A stretch of DNA of 64,000 nt from an uncultured Clostridia bacterium (GCA_947305745.1 CAMZEH010000003.1:37050-101049), one strand, 5' to 3'. Numbered from the stretch's first letter, positions 1 to 8,725 are shown. Numbers and translations are program-made. The notes: a model not told the origin generated them from the sequence alone.

Positions 1-1
1 A

Positions 2-1042
2 ATAAGCTTTTTGGTGCCGCTTATAGTAATAGGTTTTGTGGTAAGCGGTATCAGTGCTCTTAAAAATTCTTCCGGTAAATTACTTTCCGTAGCACTTGGG
101 CTTTCTTATGTGTTTATGATTATAGGAGCAGTCGGCTCATACTTTGTTTCCAAAAACATATTTCCAATGCTTATGGGAAACCAAAGAATAAATATCGGGG
201 ATTTTGATTTTAGATGTAATCCTCATTTTAATATAAGCATTCCGCCGCTAATGGACGTAACAACGGCGATAATACTAGCATTTATAATAGGAATAGGAAT
301 TTCAAAAATTAAGAGCAATAATCTTAGAAACTTTTTTGACGAATTTCACGATATAGTTGATTTAACGGTTCAAAAAGTTATGGTTCCAATAATACCTTTT
401 TACATAGTGGGCGTTTTTACGAAAATAAGTTCAAGAGGCAAGATAACAGAAATACTTTTTAATTTTTCGAAATTAATAACGGTTATCATTTGTATACATC
501 TTATTACTTTGCTGGTTCAATACATAGTGGCGGCGATTGTTTCGCGCAAAAATGTGTTTAAACTTCTAAAAAACGTTATTCCTGCGTATGTAACGTCTTT
601 GGCAACGCAGTCATCGGTGGCGGTTATACCGTTTTCGATAAGCTGTGCCGAAAATAACGGTGTTTCAAAGAAAATATCAAATTTCATACTTCCGCTTTGC
701 TCTACGATACACCTTACAGGCAGCGCGATCTCAATAACGGCAAATGTTGTAGCGATAACCATGCTTAATAACGGCGAAATTTCATTCGGTAAAATATTTC
801 CGTTTATTTTGATGCTTGGAATTATCATGGTTGCGGCTCCCGGGGTCCCATGCGGTACGATATTTGCCACAATTCCGCTTCTTCAAAGTTCGCTCGGCTT
901 TACAGAAGGCATGATCGGAATGATGGTAGCTCTCCATGTGGCGCAGGACGGATTCGGTACGGCTTGTAATGTAACCGGCGACGGCTCTATTGCAGTTATA
1001 ACGGAACACATTAATAGTAAGTATTTTGAGAAAGCATCATAA
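2..1042 (+). CDS. Dicarboxylate/amino acid:cation symporter (SDF family), 5'-truncated
   Basis: The gene runs in from the left edge; the frame is open from base 2, so the N-terminus (probably 60 or more residues) is missing. The visible 343 residues are strongly hydrophobic with several membrane segments. Family hallmarks of the DAACS/GltP-DctA symporters are present: the serine-rich loop ATQSSVAVIPFS, the following LPLCSTIHLTGSAI segment, and near the C-terminus DGFGTACNVTGDGSIAVI, equivalent to the substrate and cation-binding DxxRTxxNVTGD stretch. The usual Arg in that stretch is a Gly here, so the substrate may differ from glutamate or C4-dicarboxylates. Family knowledge: Na+- or H+-coupled uptake across the cytoplasmic membrane. 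A strong terminator follows. Confidence 0.88.
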   Translation: MSFLVPLIVIGFVVSGISALKNSSGKLLSVALGLSYVFMIIGAVGSYFVSKNIFPMLMGNQRINIGDFDFRCNPHFNISIPPLMDVTTAIILAFIIGIGISKIKSNNLRNFFDEFHDIVDLTVQKVMVPIIPFYIVGVFTKISSRGKITEILFNFSKLITVIICIHLITLLVQYIVAAIVSRKNVFKLLKNVIPAYVTSLATQSSVAVIPFSISCAENNGVSKKISNFILPLCSTIHLTGSAISITANVVAITMLNNGEISFGKIFPFILMLGIIMVAAPGVPCGTIFATIPLLQSSLGFTEGMIGMMVALHVAQDGFGTACNVTGDGSIAVITEHINSKYFEKAS

Positions 1043-1070
1043 GTTTTCAGTAAGAAATTTTATAAATAAA

Positions 1071-1104
1071 AAAACCCGCTTTCGTTAATTCGAAAGCGGG
1101 TTTT
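1071..1104. terminator. Bidirectional intrinsic terminator
   Basis: A perfect 14-bp inverted repeat, aaaacccgctttcg (1071-1084) and its complement (1091-1104), encloses a 6-nt loop, with an A-tract before and a T-tract after. It sits between two converging genes (symporter + and membrane protein -) and can serve both. Confidence 0.9.
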
Positions 1105-1116
1105 AATTCTTGGGTG

Positions 1117-1644
1117 TTATTTTTTGGTAATGTTGCTGTGCGCTTCTTTCCCATATTTTTTTGAAATCGGATCCTCAAATATAAAATTTTCAAAAGGTTG
1201 TAAGGTAAGCACCATGTAGTTGCCGAATATTACGAATAATCCTACCGTCCCCAAATATTCATATATAAATGTTACCGGGGGCAATCCTATGATATGATAA
1301 AAAACTAGTTGGCTGCAGATTATCGCAAAGTAGAATAGCGGTATATCGACCCAAAGAGTGGATTTTTTAAAAATCGCTTTGTATGAGTAAAAGACTGTGG
1401 GAATAATAAAAATTATCATCAGTAGGCTTAAGGTTTTCGCCGGAAAATAATTTGGGTTTGTTCCATATACGAATCCGTCATAAAGCCCCCAAAGCAAGCT
1501 TGGGGTCATAGCGATTTTAATGTGTTCCCACGTGGATTCATTAACAGCTGCAAAAAGAGCGATAAATTTATTAGGTCCGCTGATTTCGTACATAAAATGC
1601 GCTATAGTCCCTAAAATAGATATTATAATAACAGCATTCCACAA
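1117..1644 (-). CDS. Small integral membrane protein, DUF6512-like
   Basis: A 175-residue protein with about five hydrophobic helices. The segment NESTWEHIKIAMTPSLLW after the first helix is what I recall as the signature of the DUF6512 family of Clostridia membrane proteins; the function is unknown. The ATG is preceded by a GGGGG-type Shine-Dalgarno about 15 nt upstream. It is monocistronic: the converging symporter shares its terminator, and upstream lies an AT-rich gap before tRNA-Gly. The family label is from memory; the membrane nature is seen directly. Confidence 0.75.
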   Translation of the reverse strand: MWNAVIIISILGTIAHFMYEISGPNKFIALFAAVNESTWEHIKIAMTPSLLWGLYDGFVYGTNPNYFPAKTLSLLMIIFIIPTVFYSYKAIFKKSTLWVDIPLFYFAIICSQLVFYHIIGLPPVTFIYEYLGTVGLFVIFGNYMVLTLQPFENFIFEDPISKKYGKEAHSNITKK

Positions 1645-1788
1645 AATATCAAGCCCCCTTTTTTATTCTATTAAGTTAAATATATAAAAATCGATGCAGC
1701 TTGTCAATGTAAAACTTTACCTTATTTGGTTTTTATTATATAATATAAAAATGATAATAGTTTCATGCCAAAATAATTCAAAAAATCA

Positions 1789-1817
1789 TTGATCTATTTT
1801 TCGGATTGTGATACAAT
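1789..1817 (+). promoter_or_regulatory. Promoter for tRNA-Gly
   Basis: A -35 TTGATC (1789-1794), a 17-nt spacer and a -10 TACAAT (1812-1817) end 15 nt before the mature tRNA 5' end. Spacing and position fit a vegetative sigma factor. Confidence 0.75.
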
Positions 1818-1832
1818 GATAGCGTAAACCTT

Positions 1833-1907
1833 GCGAAAGTAGTTCAGGGGTAGAACGTCAGCTTCCCAAGCTGGATGTCGCGGGTTCAAATCCCGTCTTT
1901 CGCTCCA
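1833..1907 (+). tRNA. tRNA-Gly, anticodon CCC
   Basis: A complete cloverleaf: acceptor GCGAAAG paired with CTTTCGC, D-arm GTTC/GAAC, anticodon stem TCAGC/GCTGG with loop TTCCCAA (anticodon CCC, reads GGG), T-arm with TTCAAAT loop, and an encoded CCA end. The gene stands alone between its own promoter and terminator. Confidence 0.96.
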
Positions 1908-1914
1908 AAACAAT

Positions 1915-1944
1915 CCGTACAAACATAATGTTTGTACGGTTTTT
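1915..1944 (+). terminator. Intrinsic terminator of tRNA-Gly
   Basis: Stem ccgtacaaac (1915-1924) pairs with gtttgtacgg (1930-1939) around a 5-nt loop, followed by five T residues. It starts 7 nt after the CCA end. Confidence 0.92.
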
Positions 1945-1980
1945 ATTTGCAATTTTATTTAAATATTTTTTATAAAAGTA

Positions 1981-2009
1981 TTGACAATATTTTTCATGAT
2001 ATATATAAT
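1981..2009 (+). promoter_or_regulatory. Consensus promoter of the surface-protein gene
   Basis: Perfect TTGACA (1981-1986), 17-nt spacer and perfect TATAAT (2004-2009). The mRNA would start near 2016, giving an untranslated leader of about 80 nt before the ATG at 2097. Strong constitutive expression is expected. Confidence 0.9.
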
Positions 2010-2096
2010 AACCATAAAACGAGCAAAACTGCTCCGTTATGGGAGGTGCAACTTAATAATACAGTCTGAATAAACAAATTAGGAGGGATAAACACT

Positions 2097-4235
2097 ATGC
2101 ACACAAAAAAATCTATAAAAACTATGCTTGTTTTGGCACTTGCGACAGCACTTGTCCCGATCGCCGCCTATGCGGCTGATGACGTAAGTGATACGGCATA
2201 TGTGATAATTGAGGAGAACAGTACTGATCACGGAAACGGAACTTTGTCCGAGTCGCCTGACAATAATTTTAAATTCGAAACCGGAAATGTCACGGTTAAT
2301 GCCGCTGGCCAGAGTTATGCGCCGGAGTATATCCAAAAAAATGGTTTATATGCCGCCAGTTACGTTGGCGTTGAAACGGACAAAACGCTCAACGTTGAGG
2401 CCGGAAATGTTACGGTTACGAATAATGACCAATCTCAGGAAGATAAGGCGGGCGTAAGAATTGACGCGTATGGAAACGTTTCACATAAGGTTAATGTTAA
2501 GAATATAACTTCCGATGCAATAGGTCTTGATATTTACAAAGGGGGAGAAAATCAGAAACCTATTAGCGTCAAGGCGGGTGATATTACTTCAAAAAAAGAT
2601 GGAGTAAACGTTCTTGTGGCAGATGGTGTAAGTAAAATTGATGTTGGTAACGTTTTGCTTACTAATTCAGAACTTCCTTACCTTGGTGCTACTGCCGGAG
2701 TCAAAGGAATTTTTATATCTTCGGGCAACACTTTAACTGCGAAAGATATAACTTCTTCCGACGTGGGAGCTGCATTGACGGCAACGCAAAGCGGGGGAGT
2801 GGATTTTAAATCTGGGAATATTAAAGCTAAGGCGGACGGACTTGTTGCTATTGTTAGTGTTGCAGAGGAACAAGAAACAGATACCCCTGGATCAATTACT
2901 GCAACAGTTGACGGAAGCGTAGATGCAGGATTCAAAGGTGTGGTTTCAGAAGTTTACGGAGTAGAGCGTGGTTCTGTAGACATTACGGTTAATGGGGATG
3001 TTAAGGCTTCGGATAATGGTGTTGAACTATCTACAGGCAAATTTAATGAAAAAAAGCCACTGAAAAACAAAGTCACGATAAATGGTAATATAAACACTTC
3101 AGGCGATGTCTTGCCGACAGGTATTCTGGCCGAGTACACATGTGATGGTAGTACTATCGAAGCAAACGTAAACGGAGATGTCAACGTATCAGGTTCGAAT
3201 TCTTTAGGCGTTTATTTCCGTTCTTTAAGCTCGCCCAGCAACCACTTGGTGAATGTCCAAGGAAATGTCAACTCTGACTCGGTTGGTATTTACTGCTATG
3301 AAGGTCAAGAGGAGCAAGGTCCATACTTCGATGTACTGGTCAGTGATACTATTTCCGCCGATAATGTCGGTGTTTTGCTCGAAGAAGAGTTGGATTCGGG
3401 TAGAATGTATAATAATTTGGATCTGACAGTATGGAAAATAAAAAGGAATGAAAACGGGAATGTTGCAGAGCTTGGTCGTGTGTCTGACTACGGAACAGGA
3501 AGCATTGAGTTTTTTGGTGCGGACGAAAGAACGAGAAAGTTTGAAGAGAGCATCAAATACATAATAAAAGTAGAAAAACCCACGGGTGGGCACAAACTTA
3601 TAGCTCTTTGTGATGATGGAAGCTCTCTTGATGTAAGCCACAATTATCAAATTGCATATGAGGGCGATACTGTAATACTTAAAGCGTTGCCAAAAAAAGG
3701 ATATAGAGTGGTAAGCGCATATAATGGTTTGGACGGAGAAAAAGTAGCTTTGCGCAAAGATGCAAACGGCAATTTCTATATTAAAGTCCCAAAAGGTGGC
3801 GGAGTATATTTGTCGGCTCTTTTCGAGAAAATAAAATATACAATATCTTATGATTTGCAAGGCGGATTGTTCGAGGGACAAACAGGCGTAATTAAATTCC
3901 AAAGTGCATACGGCGATAAAATAACATTATTGCCCGCGCCTGTAAGATCGGGATATCGTTTTGTATGCTGGCAAGGTTCAAACTATATGCCCGGGGATAC
4001 ATATAAAGTCGTCGGTGATCATTTATTTACGGCAGTTTGGGAAAAAATCGAAGACGAAAAATGTGATTGCAAAACGAAAAAGTGCTGCTGTAAATGCGAT
4101 AAGTGTAATTGCACGAGCAAGATCAAAACAGGGGATGAACGCAACAAAACGGCATGGTTATATGCGGTGTTCGCTGCAATATCGGGATTTGTTATGTCGA
4201 TTTTTCCGAAAAAATCGCGCAAATCTGAAAAATAA
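2097..4235 (+). CDS. Secreted surface protein with parallel-repeat region, InlB-type repeat, Cys-rich linker and sortase-like tail
   Basis: A 712-residue protein with a signal peptide (residues 1 to about 26, cleavage near AYA-AD). Residues about 40 to 470 contain many imperfect repeats of the type GNVTVNAAG / GDITSKKDG / GDVNVSGSN, as in beta-helical adhesins. Residues about 575-650 resemble an InlB B-repeat (Flg_new): TISYDLQGG ... GYRFVCWQG ... FTAVWEK. A 17-residue linker at about 656-672 has nine Cys (CDCKTKKCCCKCDKCNC). The C-terminus has IKTGDE, a hydrophobic helix and a basic tail (KKSRK), the layout of a sortase substrate, but without a canonical LPxTG. A consensus promoter, an aggaggg ribosome site 9 nt before the ATG and a terminator make it a monocistronic, strongly expressed gene. 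Inferred role: cell-wall-displayed adhesin or structural surface protein; ligand unknown. Confidence 0.8.
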   Translation: MHTKKSIKTMLVLALATALVPIAAYAADDVSDTAYVIIEENSTDHGNGTLSESPDNNFKFETGNVTVNAAGQSYAPEYIQKNGLYAASYVGVETDKTLNVEAGNVTVTNNDQSQEDKAGVRIDAYGNVSHKVNVKNITSDAIGLDIYKGGENQKPISVKAGDITSKKDGVNVLVADGVSKIDVGNVLLTNSELPYLGATAGVKGIFISSGNTLTAKDITSSDVGAALTATQSGGVDFKSGNIKAKADGLVAIVSVAEEQETDTPGSITATVDGSVDAGFKGVVSEVYGVERGSVDITVNGDVKASDNGVELSTGKFNEKKPLKNKVTINGNINTSGDVLPTGILAEYTCDGSTIEANVNGDVNVSGSNSLGVYFRSLSSPSNHLVNVQGNVNSDSVGIYCYEGQEEQGPYFDVLVSDTISADNVGVLLEEELDSGRMYNNLDLTVWKIKRNENGNVAELGRVSDYGTGSIEFFGADERTRKFEESIKYIIKVEKPTGGHKLIALCDDGSSLDVSHNYQIAYEGDTVILKALPKKGYRVVSAYNGLDGEKVALRKDANGNFYIKVPKGGGVYLSALFEKIKYTISYDLQGGLFEGQTGVIKFQSAYGDKITLLPAPVRSGYRFVCWQGSNYMPGDTYKVVGDHLFTAVWEKIEDEKCDCKTKKCCCKCDKCNCTSKIKTGDERNKTAWLYAVFAAISGFVMSIFPKKSRKSEK

Positions 4236-4260
4236 AATCAAGTTCTATGTAAAGATCATT

Positions 4261-4284
4261 AAAACCACCGTTTTAGCGGTGGTT
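4261..4284. terminator. Intrinsic terminator between converging genes
   Basis: aaaccaccg (4261-4269) pairs with cggtggttt (4276-4284) around ttttag, followed by TTCTTTG. It lies 25 nt after the surface-protein stop and 36 nt from the alanine dehydrogenase stop, and probably serves the plus-strand gene. Confidence 0.85.
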
Positions 4285-4319
4285 TTCTTTGCTTATTTTT
4301 ATTTTTACTTAAATATTTA

Positions 4320-5501
4320 TTACCTGCATAGCTCTTCATATTCTCTATAGAATAGGTCCGATCTTGTGGAAGTGGCTTTAGGTGCATATGACAAGTTGTT
4401 TCCACTTAAGTTTAAAATTACTTCTGGTTTCACCCACGGTTTATGCTGTATGCCGCTGGTTTCTTCATGGGTCAGATATCCGTTATATGTCGTTAGACTT
4501 CTACGCAAATATCCATTTTGTTCGCATGCGGTTTTGACCCCTAGGTTAAGTACGTTTCGTATTTGGGGTAATACCGATGAAGCATATGCTATCGAAGTTG
4601 ACCCCGCGATAAGCGCAGGTATGTTTGAAACGCAGTAATGTACCACGCCTTCTTCAATGTAGAATGGATCGGCATGAGTTGTAGTATGAAATGTTTCGAT
4701 TACGCCTTCGTCACAACTTATGTCCACTATAACGGATCCTTTGTGCATAGAAACTACCATTTTGCGCGTAATTAAAAATTCTTTGTTATGTTTTGGCCAG
4801 CGCACACAGTTTACGACCATATCTACTTTTGGCAGGATATTTTCTATATTGTATCTGTTCGAAAGCAAAGTTTCGATTCTTCCGTTATATTTCTCACTTA
4901 TTTCGCGAAGACTTGTCAGGCTCGTGTCGCAAACAGAAACGTACGCTCCCAATGAACAAAGTGTGCTTATTGCAGCTTTTCCGGCGACCCCGGCACCTAT
5001 AACCAAAGCTTTCACGTTCGGAGCGCCGCCTAACCCGGAAGCAAATTTGCCGCAGCCTCCGTTTATGCTCATAAGTCCATATAGACCCATAAAAGCTCCT
5101 GCTTTCCCTGCTGCCTCCGAGTTTGGCGATCCGAATTCTTGGGAATCTTCTGCGGTAAATGCGGTTACTTTATGTTTTAAAAGCGCATCAACTTGCTCGG
5201 GGTGAGCAGCTGGATGAATACAGGTAAATATTATTTGATTTTCACGTAGCAAATCATATTCGCAAGGCTCGATTTCTTTAACTTTTGCGATAAAATCACA
5301 TTTTTTGTAAATTTCTTCCGCCGAATTCAGTATAGTCGCTCCAGCTCCGACGTATTTTTCATCTTCAAACCCTGCGCTCAGCCCCGCATTGTGCTGGATA
5401 TAAACCATGTGGCCGTCTTGTGATATCACTTCCACTTCGGCGGGCGTTAAAATTACTCTGTGTTCACCTTCTTTAATTTCTTTTAAAATACCAAAATTCA
5501 T
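4320..5501 (-). CDS. ald: Alanine dehydrogenase
   Basis: A 393-residue NAD-dependent L-alanine dehydrogenase (L-alanine + NAD + H2O to pyruvate + NH4 + NADH), cytoplasmic, slightly longer than the usual about 370 residues because of a C-terminal extension (after about residue 365). The N-terminus GILKEIKEGEHRVILTP carries the substrate-binding Arg; IAKVKE the Lys; IHPAAHPE the catalytic His. The Rossmann motif is VIGAGVAGKAA (about residues 167-177); VDISCDEGVIETFHTTTHADP and VVHYCVSNIPALI are typical of the family. The ATG has an aaggggg ribosome site. Upstream lies a well-spaced promoter. It stands alone on the minus strand. Confidence 0.92.
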   Translation of the reverse strand: MNFGILKEIKEGEHRVILTPAEVEVISQDGHMVYIQHNAGLSAGFEDEKYVGAGATILNSAEEIYKKCDFIAKVKEIEPCEYDLLRENQIIFTCIHPAAHPEQVDALLKHKVTAFTAEDSQEFGSPNSEAAGKAGAFMGLYGLMSINGGCGKFASGLGGAPNVKALVIGAGVAGKAAISTLCSLGAYVSVCDTSLTSLREISEKYNGRIETLLSNRYNIENILPKVDMVVNCVRWPKHNKEFLITRKMVVSMHKGSVIVDISCDEGVIETFHTTTHADPFYIEEGVVHYCVSNIPALIAGSTSIAYASSVLPQIRNVLNLGVKTACEQNGYLRRSLTTYNGYLTHEETSGIQHKPWVKPEVILNLSGNNLSYAPKATSTRSDLFYREYEELCR

Positions 5502-5544
5502 AATGATCCCCCTTACCGCTTCATAATAATATTATTCTTACTAA

Positions 5545-5573
5545 ATTGTATATTTTTTAAAATCGATAGTCAA
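5545..5573 (-). promoter_or_regulatory. Promoter of ald
   Basis: On the minus strand, TTGACT (5573-5568), a 17-nt spacer and TACAAT (5550-5545). The start point would be near 5538, about 37 nt before the ATG. An AAAATCGA/TCGATTTT inverted repeat farther upstream (about 5618-5650) could be an operator, but that is a guess. Confidence 0.75.
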
Positions 5574-5789
5574 ATAAATAATTTTAATATGATATAAATT
5601 AATATTTATGAGATTATAAAAATCGACTGATTTACATATCGATCGATTTTACTGTTATTTTTTGTGCGGAATGTGTGCGGCATAAGCCCGAAAAACGTTC
5701 AGGATTAGATTTTATGACTTATAAAAATATTTTTATCTAATGTGGTTGTGGATTTGTTGCTGGCGTAAAGCTCTGATATTTAGCTATAT
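5574..5789. other. AT-rich intergenic region with no gene
   Basis: No supported ORF. It contains a dispersed inverted repeat (aaaaatcga at 5618-5626, tcgatttt at 5643-5650) and two close direct copies of tgtgcgg (near 5662-5680), followed by the tRNA-Pro terminator. No further structure is seen. Confidence 0.6.
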
Positions 5790-5829
5790 AAAAAAGCCGT
5801 TTGCGCACCGTTTTGATACGCAAAAAGCT
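5790..5829 (-). terminator. Terminator of tRNA-Pro
   Basis: Read on the minus strand, AGC...TTTGCG pairs with CGCAAA...GCT (plus-strand arms 5795-5805 and 5819-5829) and is followed by a run of six T. It lies about 20 nt past the tRNA 3' end. Confidence 0.7.
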
Positions 5830-5847
5830 CTACACTGTATACCTCTA

Positions 5848-5924
5848 TGGTCGAGGTGACAGGATTTGAACCTGCGACCTCTGCGTCCCGAACGCAGCGC
5901 TCTACCAAGCTGAGCCACACCTCG
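5848..5924 (-). tRNA. tRNA-Pro, anticodon CGG
   Basis: A full cloverleaf on the minus strand: acceptor CGAGGTG with pairing CACCTCG, anticodon stem CTGCG/CGCAG with loop TTCGGGA (anticodon CGG, reads CCG), T-loop TTCAAAT, encoded CCA. It has its own promoter and terminator. Confidence 0.96.
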
Positions 5925-5938
5925 ATGTTTATAGCTTT

Positions 5939-5967
5939 ATTATAATATTAATCCTTGAGCTAGTCAA
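5939..5967 (-). promoter_or_regulatory. Promoter of tRNA-Pro
   Basis: On the minus strand, TTGACT (5967-5962), 17-nt spacer and TATAAT (5944-5939), 15 nt before the mature tRNA 5' end. Confidence 0.85.
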
Positions 5968-5975
5968 CTGTTTTT

Positions 5976-6188
5976 TTAACGACTTGACACCTTCGGAAGT
6001 TTTTCAACTATGTTCAGCGCATTTTCTATAGCCGATAGCTTATTGTATATGGTATCCACTATTTTAATGGTTTTTTCGAGTGTTTCGGATGTGTGGTTAC
6101 ATAATTCTTCCGTTTTTATCGCAAACACGGTGAAAGCTACGAGTACTAAGCTGCTTATCGTTACATTTATTATTTCTTTAAGAGTCAT
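5976..6188 (-). CDS. Small single-pass membrane protein, unknown
   Basis: 70 residues counted from the ATG at 6188, chosen because aaaggga lies just upstream; an earlier in-frame ATG at 6215 has no ribosome site. One membrane helix (VTISSLVLVAFTVFAIKT) near the N-terminus is followed by a heptad-like helix (ETLEKTIKIVDTIYNKLSAIENALNIVEKL), so it probably forms a membrane-anchored coiled coil. It lies 76 nt downstream of nth on the same strand. I do not recognise a family. The stop lies 51 nt from the tRNA-Pro 5' end. Confidence 0.55.
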   Translation of the reverse strand: MTLKEIINVTISSLVLVAFTVFAIKTEELCNHTSETLEKTIKIVDTIYNKLSAIENALNIVEKLPKVSSR

Positions 6189-6263
6189 TTTTTCATCCCT
6201 TTTCTTTGCATACAAATCGCACTAAATATTATAGCATAAATTTGAATTTATTTAAATTAGCTT

Positions 6264-6905
6264 TTACGCCGGAGTATGCTTTTTATAATATTCGCATTCC
6301 GAAGAAAGCGCACATTCACCGCACTTAGGCTTTATTGCTTTGCAAATGTTTCTCCCGTGGATTACCACTTGATGGCAAAATTTTTGCGAATTTTCGGGCG
6401 GAATCAGTTTGAGCATTATTTTTTCTATTTTTTCGGCGTTTTCGGTGCCGTGAAACCCAAGTCTTTTTGTAATTCTTATAAAATGCGTATCGACAACAAT
6501 ACCTGGCTTACCATAAATCATCCCCAAAACAAGATTTGCTGTTTTTCTGCCGACCCCCGGTAAAGAAGTAAGATCTTCCATATTATCCGGAATTTCACCT
6601 CCGAATTCGGATATTATTTTCTTGCACATGTTTATGATGTCGTTGGATTTTGTTCTGAAGAATCCGCATGAATGGATGTAAGGCACTACTTCTTCTGGGG
6701 AAGCATTCGCAAAATCTTCTGCTGATTTGAATTTTTCAAAAAGTGCGGGAGTGACTTTGTTTACACGCTCGTCCGTGCACTGCGCCGATAGCCTCGTTGC
6801 AATGAGCAGCTGTAGAGGCGAATAGAAATCGAGCGAGCAGTCCGCTTCAGGATAAAGTTTTTGCAGTTTTTCAGCCACTATTTTTGCTTTTGATTTTTTA
6901 TCCAT
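6264..6905 (-). CDS. nth: Endonuclease III, DNA glycosylase/AP lyase
   Basis: 213 residues, the normal length. A base-excision repair enzyme that removes oxidised pyrimidines and cuts the abasic site. Seen directly: the helix-hairpin-helix LPGVGRKTANLVLG with catalytic Lys (about residues 114-127), VDTHFIRITKRLG with catalytic Asp (about 138), and the C-terminal 4Fe-4S ligand set CKAIKPKCGECALSSEC with Cys-x6-Cys-x2-Cys-x5-Cys spacing. The ATG has gaggg upstream. It is divergent from the Sak-like gene, with a 119-nt intergenic space. Confidence 0.95.
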   Translation of the reverse strand: MDKKSKAKIVAEKLQKLYPEADCSLDFYSPLQLLIATRLSAQCTDERVNKVTPALFEKFKSAEDFANASPEEVVPYIHSCGFFRTKSNDIINMCKKIISEFGGEIPDNMEDLTSLPGVGRKTANLVLGMIYGKPGIVVDTHFIRITKRLGFHGTENAEKIEKIMLKLIPPENSQKFCHQVVIHGRNICKAIKPKCGECALSSECEYYKKHTPA

Positions 6906-7024
6906 TTTTCCCTCATAAATAGATTTAAAATTTTAATGTGTTTTCATTATATCATAATTTGAATAAACGCCGAAGATATGACCGATAATTTTTAAAGTAA
7001 AAATTTATCGAGGAGAATTATCTT

Positions 7025-7657
7025 ATGCCAAAAGAAAAATCTATTTTTGAAACGCTTTTTAATATTAATCTGAATGACCATATCGAGAAGAAAAACGGCC
7101 TTAGCTATATTTCGTGGCCGTACGCTTGGGCGGAAGTCAAGAAGTATTATCCCGATGCGAGCTATGAAATCAAGCTTTTCGGGGAAAACAATTTGCCGTA
7201 TGTTTTTGATGAAAATACAGGATATATGGTATTTACAAGCGTTACGATAAAAGATATCACGCATGAAATGTGGCTACCGGTTATGGACAGCGCGAATAAG
7301 ACAATGAAATCTGTAAAATACGTTTATGAAACGAAATACAGAAAAAATATTCCTGTAGAAACCGCGACGATGTTTGATATAAACAAAGCGATAATGAGAT
7401 GTTTGGTAAAGAATTTGGCGATGTTCGGGTTGGGGCTTTACATTTATGCAGGAGAAGATTTACCTGAATTGCAAAACGAAAACGTAACCGAAACGAACAT
7501 CAGACATTTGAATGATTTGGTCGATTCTTTTGATGAGCCCGAGAGATTAAAAAACAATATTTTAAATAGTTATAACGTCGGAGAATTCAAAGAATTAAAC
7601 GTGAGCCAGTATAATGAGATTGTCAAAAAGATAAAAAACTGGAATAAAAACCAGTGA
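7025..7657 (+). CDS. Sak/DUF1071-type single-strand annealing protein (phage-like), chromosomal orphan
   Basis: 210 residues. The core KNGLSYISWPYAWAEVKKYYPDASYEI, GYMVFTSVTIKD, and FDINKAIMRCLVKNLAMFGLGLYIYAGEDLP match the DUF1071 family as I recall it, Rad52-like annealing proteins (lactococcal phage Sak type) usually found in phage recombination modules. Family role: anneals complementary single strands during phage replication and recombination. Here it lies alone between nth and queA with a good ribosome site (cgaggag) and no phage genes nearby. Its stop abuts the queA stop with no gap. It may be a remnant of a lost element or a gene kept by the host. No terminator is visible after it. 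Confidence 0.75.
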   Translation: MPKEKSIFETLFNINLNDHIEKKNGLSYISWPYAWAEVKKYYPDASYEIKLFGENNLPYVFDENTGYMVFTSVTIKDITHEMWLPVMDSANKTMKSVKYVYETKYRKNIPVETATMFDINKAIMRCLVKNLAMFGLGLYIYAGEDLPELQNENVTETNIRHLNDLVDSFDEPERLKNNILNSYNVGEFKELNVSQYNEIVKKIKNWNKNQ

Positions 7658-8725
7658 TTAAACTATCATCATGGCATCGCCAAAGCTGAAAAAACGATAT
7701 TTCTCGCTTACAGCCAAATTATAAGCGTTCATAGTCTTTTCATATCCCGCAAAAGCGGAAACGAGCATAATAAGAGTGCTTTCGGGTAGGTGAAAATTTG
7801 TAATAAGCCCGTCCATTACGCCGAATTTATATCCCGGGCGGATAAATATATCTGTTTCTCCCTCGTACTCGTCTATTTTACCTAATTTTTGAAATATCGA
7901 TTCAATAACTCGGCAACTCGTCGTTCCAACGGAAATTACCCTTTTGCCGAGTTTTTTTGTGCTGTTTATAAGTTCGGCAGTTTCTTTGGGCATAACAAAA
8001 TACTCAGAATGCATTTTGTGGTTTGATATATCGTCTTCTTTAACGGGTCTGAAAGTGCCGAGGCCGACGTGTAAAGTAACAAATCCGATGTTGATGCCTT
8101 TATCTTTTATTTTTTGTAGGAGTTCGGGAGTAAAATGAAGTCCGGCAGTGGGCGCGGCGGCTGAACCCAAATCTTTTGCATAGACCGTTTGATATCTGGA
8201 TTTGTCTTTTAGCTTTTCTTTTATGTACGGCGGCAAGGGCATTTGCCCGATTCTGTCAAGCTTATCGAAAAAATTCAAAGTATCTTCAAATTTGATGAGT
8301 CTGTTGCCGTCCGGTAGAATATCTGTAATTTTAGCCTTTAAAAAATCGGTTTTTTCATCACCGAATATAAATTCAAAGCCTATTTTTGCTTTCTTGCCCG
8401 GCTTGACAAGCGTTTCCCAGACATCTTTTTCGCGCTGTCTGAGGAGTAAAAACTCAACAATGTATTCGGTCTGAACATTCTTGCCGAATATCCTTGCGGG
8501 CAGAACTTTAGAATTGTTTAGAATTAAACAGTCGCCGGGGTTTAAAAAATCTATAATATCGTAAAATTTTTTATGCAAAATAGTATCAGAATCTTTGTTT
8601 AGTATCATAAGCCTTGATGAATCGCGCGGCTCGATAGGTTTTTGAGCTATCAAGCTTTCGGGCAAATCATAATAAAATTGACTTTTCTTTGTTAAAGTGG
8701 TTTCATTTATAGTAGTGTTGCTCAT
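7658..8725 (-). CDS. queA: S-adenosylmethionine:tRNA ribosyltransferase-isomerase
   Basis: 355 residues. It makes epoxyqueuosine in tRNA from preQ1-tRNA and SAM, the step after Tgt. Typical blocks: [84 protein letters not shown] and [22 protein letters not shown]. The start is an ATG with GGAGG 14 nt upstream, a rather long spacing. Residues 1 to about 14 are a short extension. tgt lies 4 kb away on the other strand, so the pathway genes are near each other but not in one operon. Confidence 0.96.
   Translation of the reverse strand: MSNTTINETTLTKKSQFYYDLPESLIAQKPIEPRDSSRLMILNKDSDTILHKKFYDIIDFLNPGDCLILNNSKVLPARIFGKNVQTEYIVEFLLLRQREKDVWETLVKPGKKAKIGFEFIFGDEKTDFLKAKITDILPDGNRLIKFEDTLNFFDKLDRIGQMPLPPYIKEKLKDKSRYQTVYAKDLGSAAAPTAGLHFTPELLQKIKDKGINIGFVTLHVGLGTFRPVKEDDISNHKMHSEYFVMPKETAELINSTKKLGKRVISVGTTSCRVIESIFQKLGKIDEYEGETDIFIRPGYKFGVMDGLITNFHLPESTLIMLVSAFAGYEKTMNAYNLAVSEKYRFFSFGDAMMIV

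Noticed and set aside
3225..3902. 225-residue minus-strand ORF inside the surface-protein gene
   Set aside because: Antisense shadow with no start signal or family, within a clearly coding plus-strand gene.
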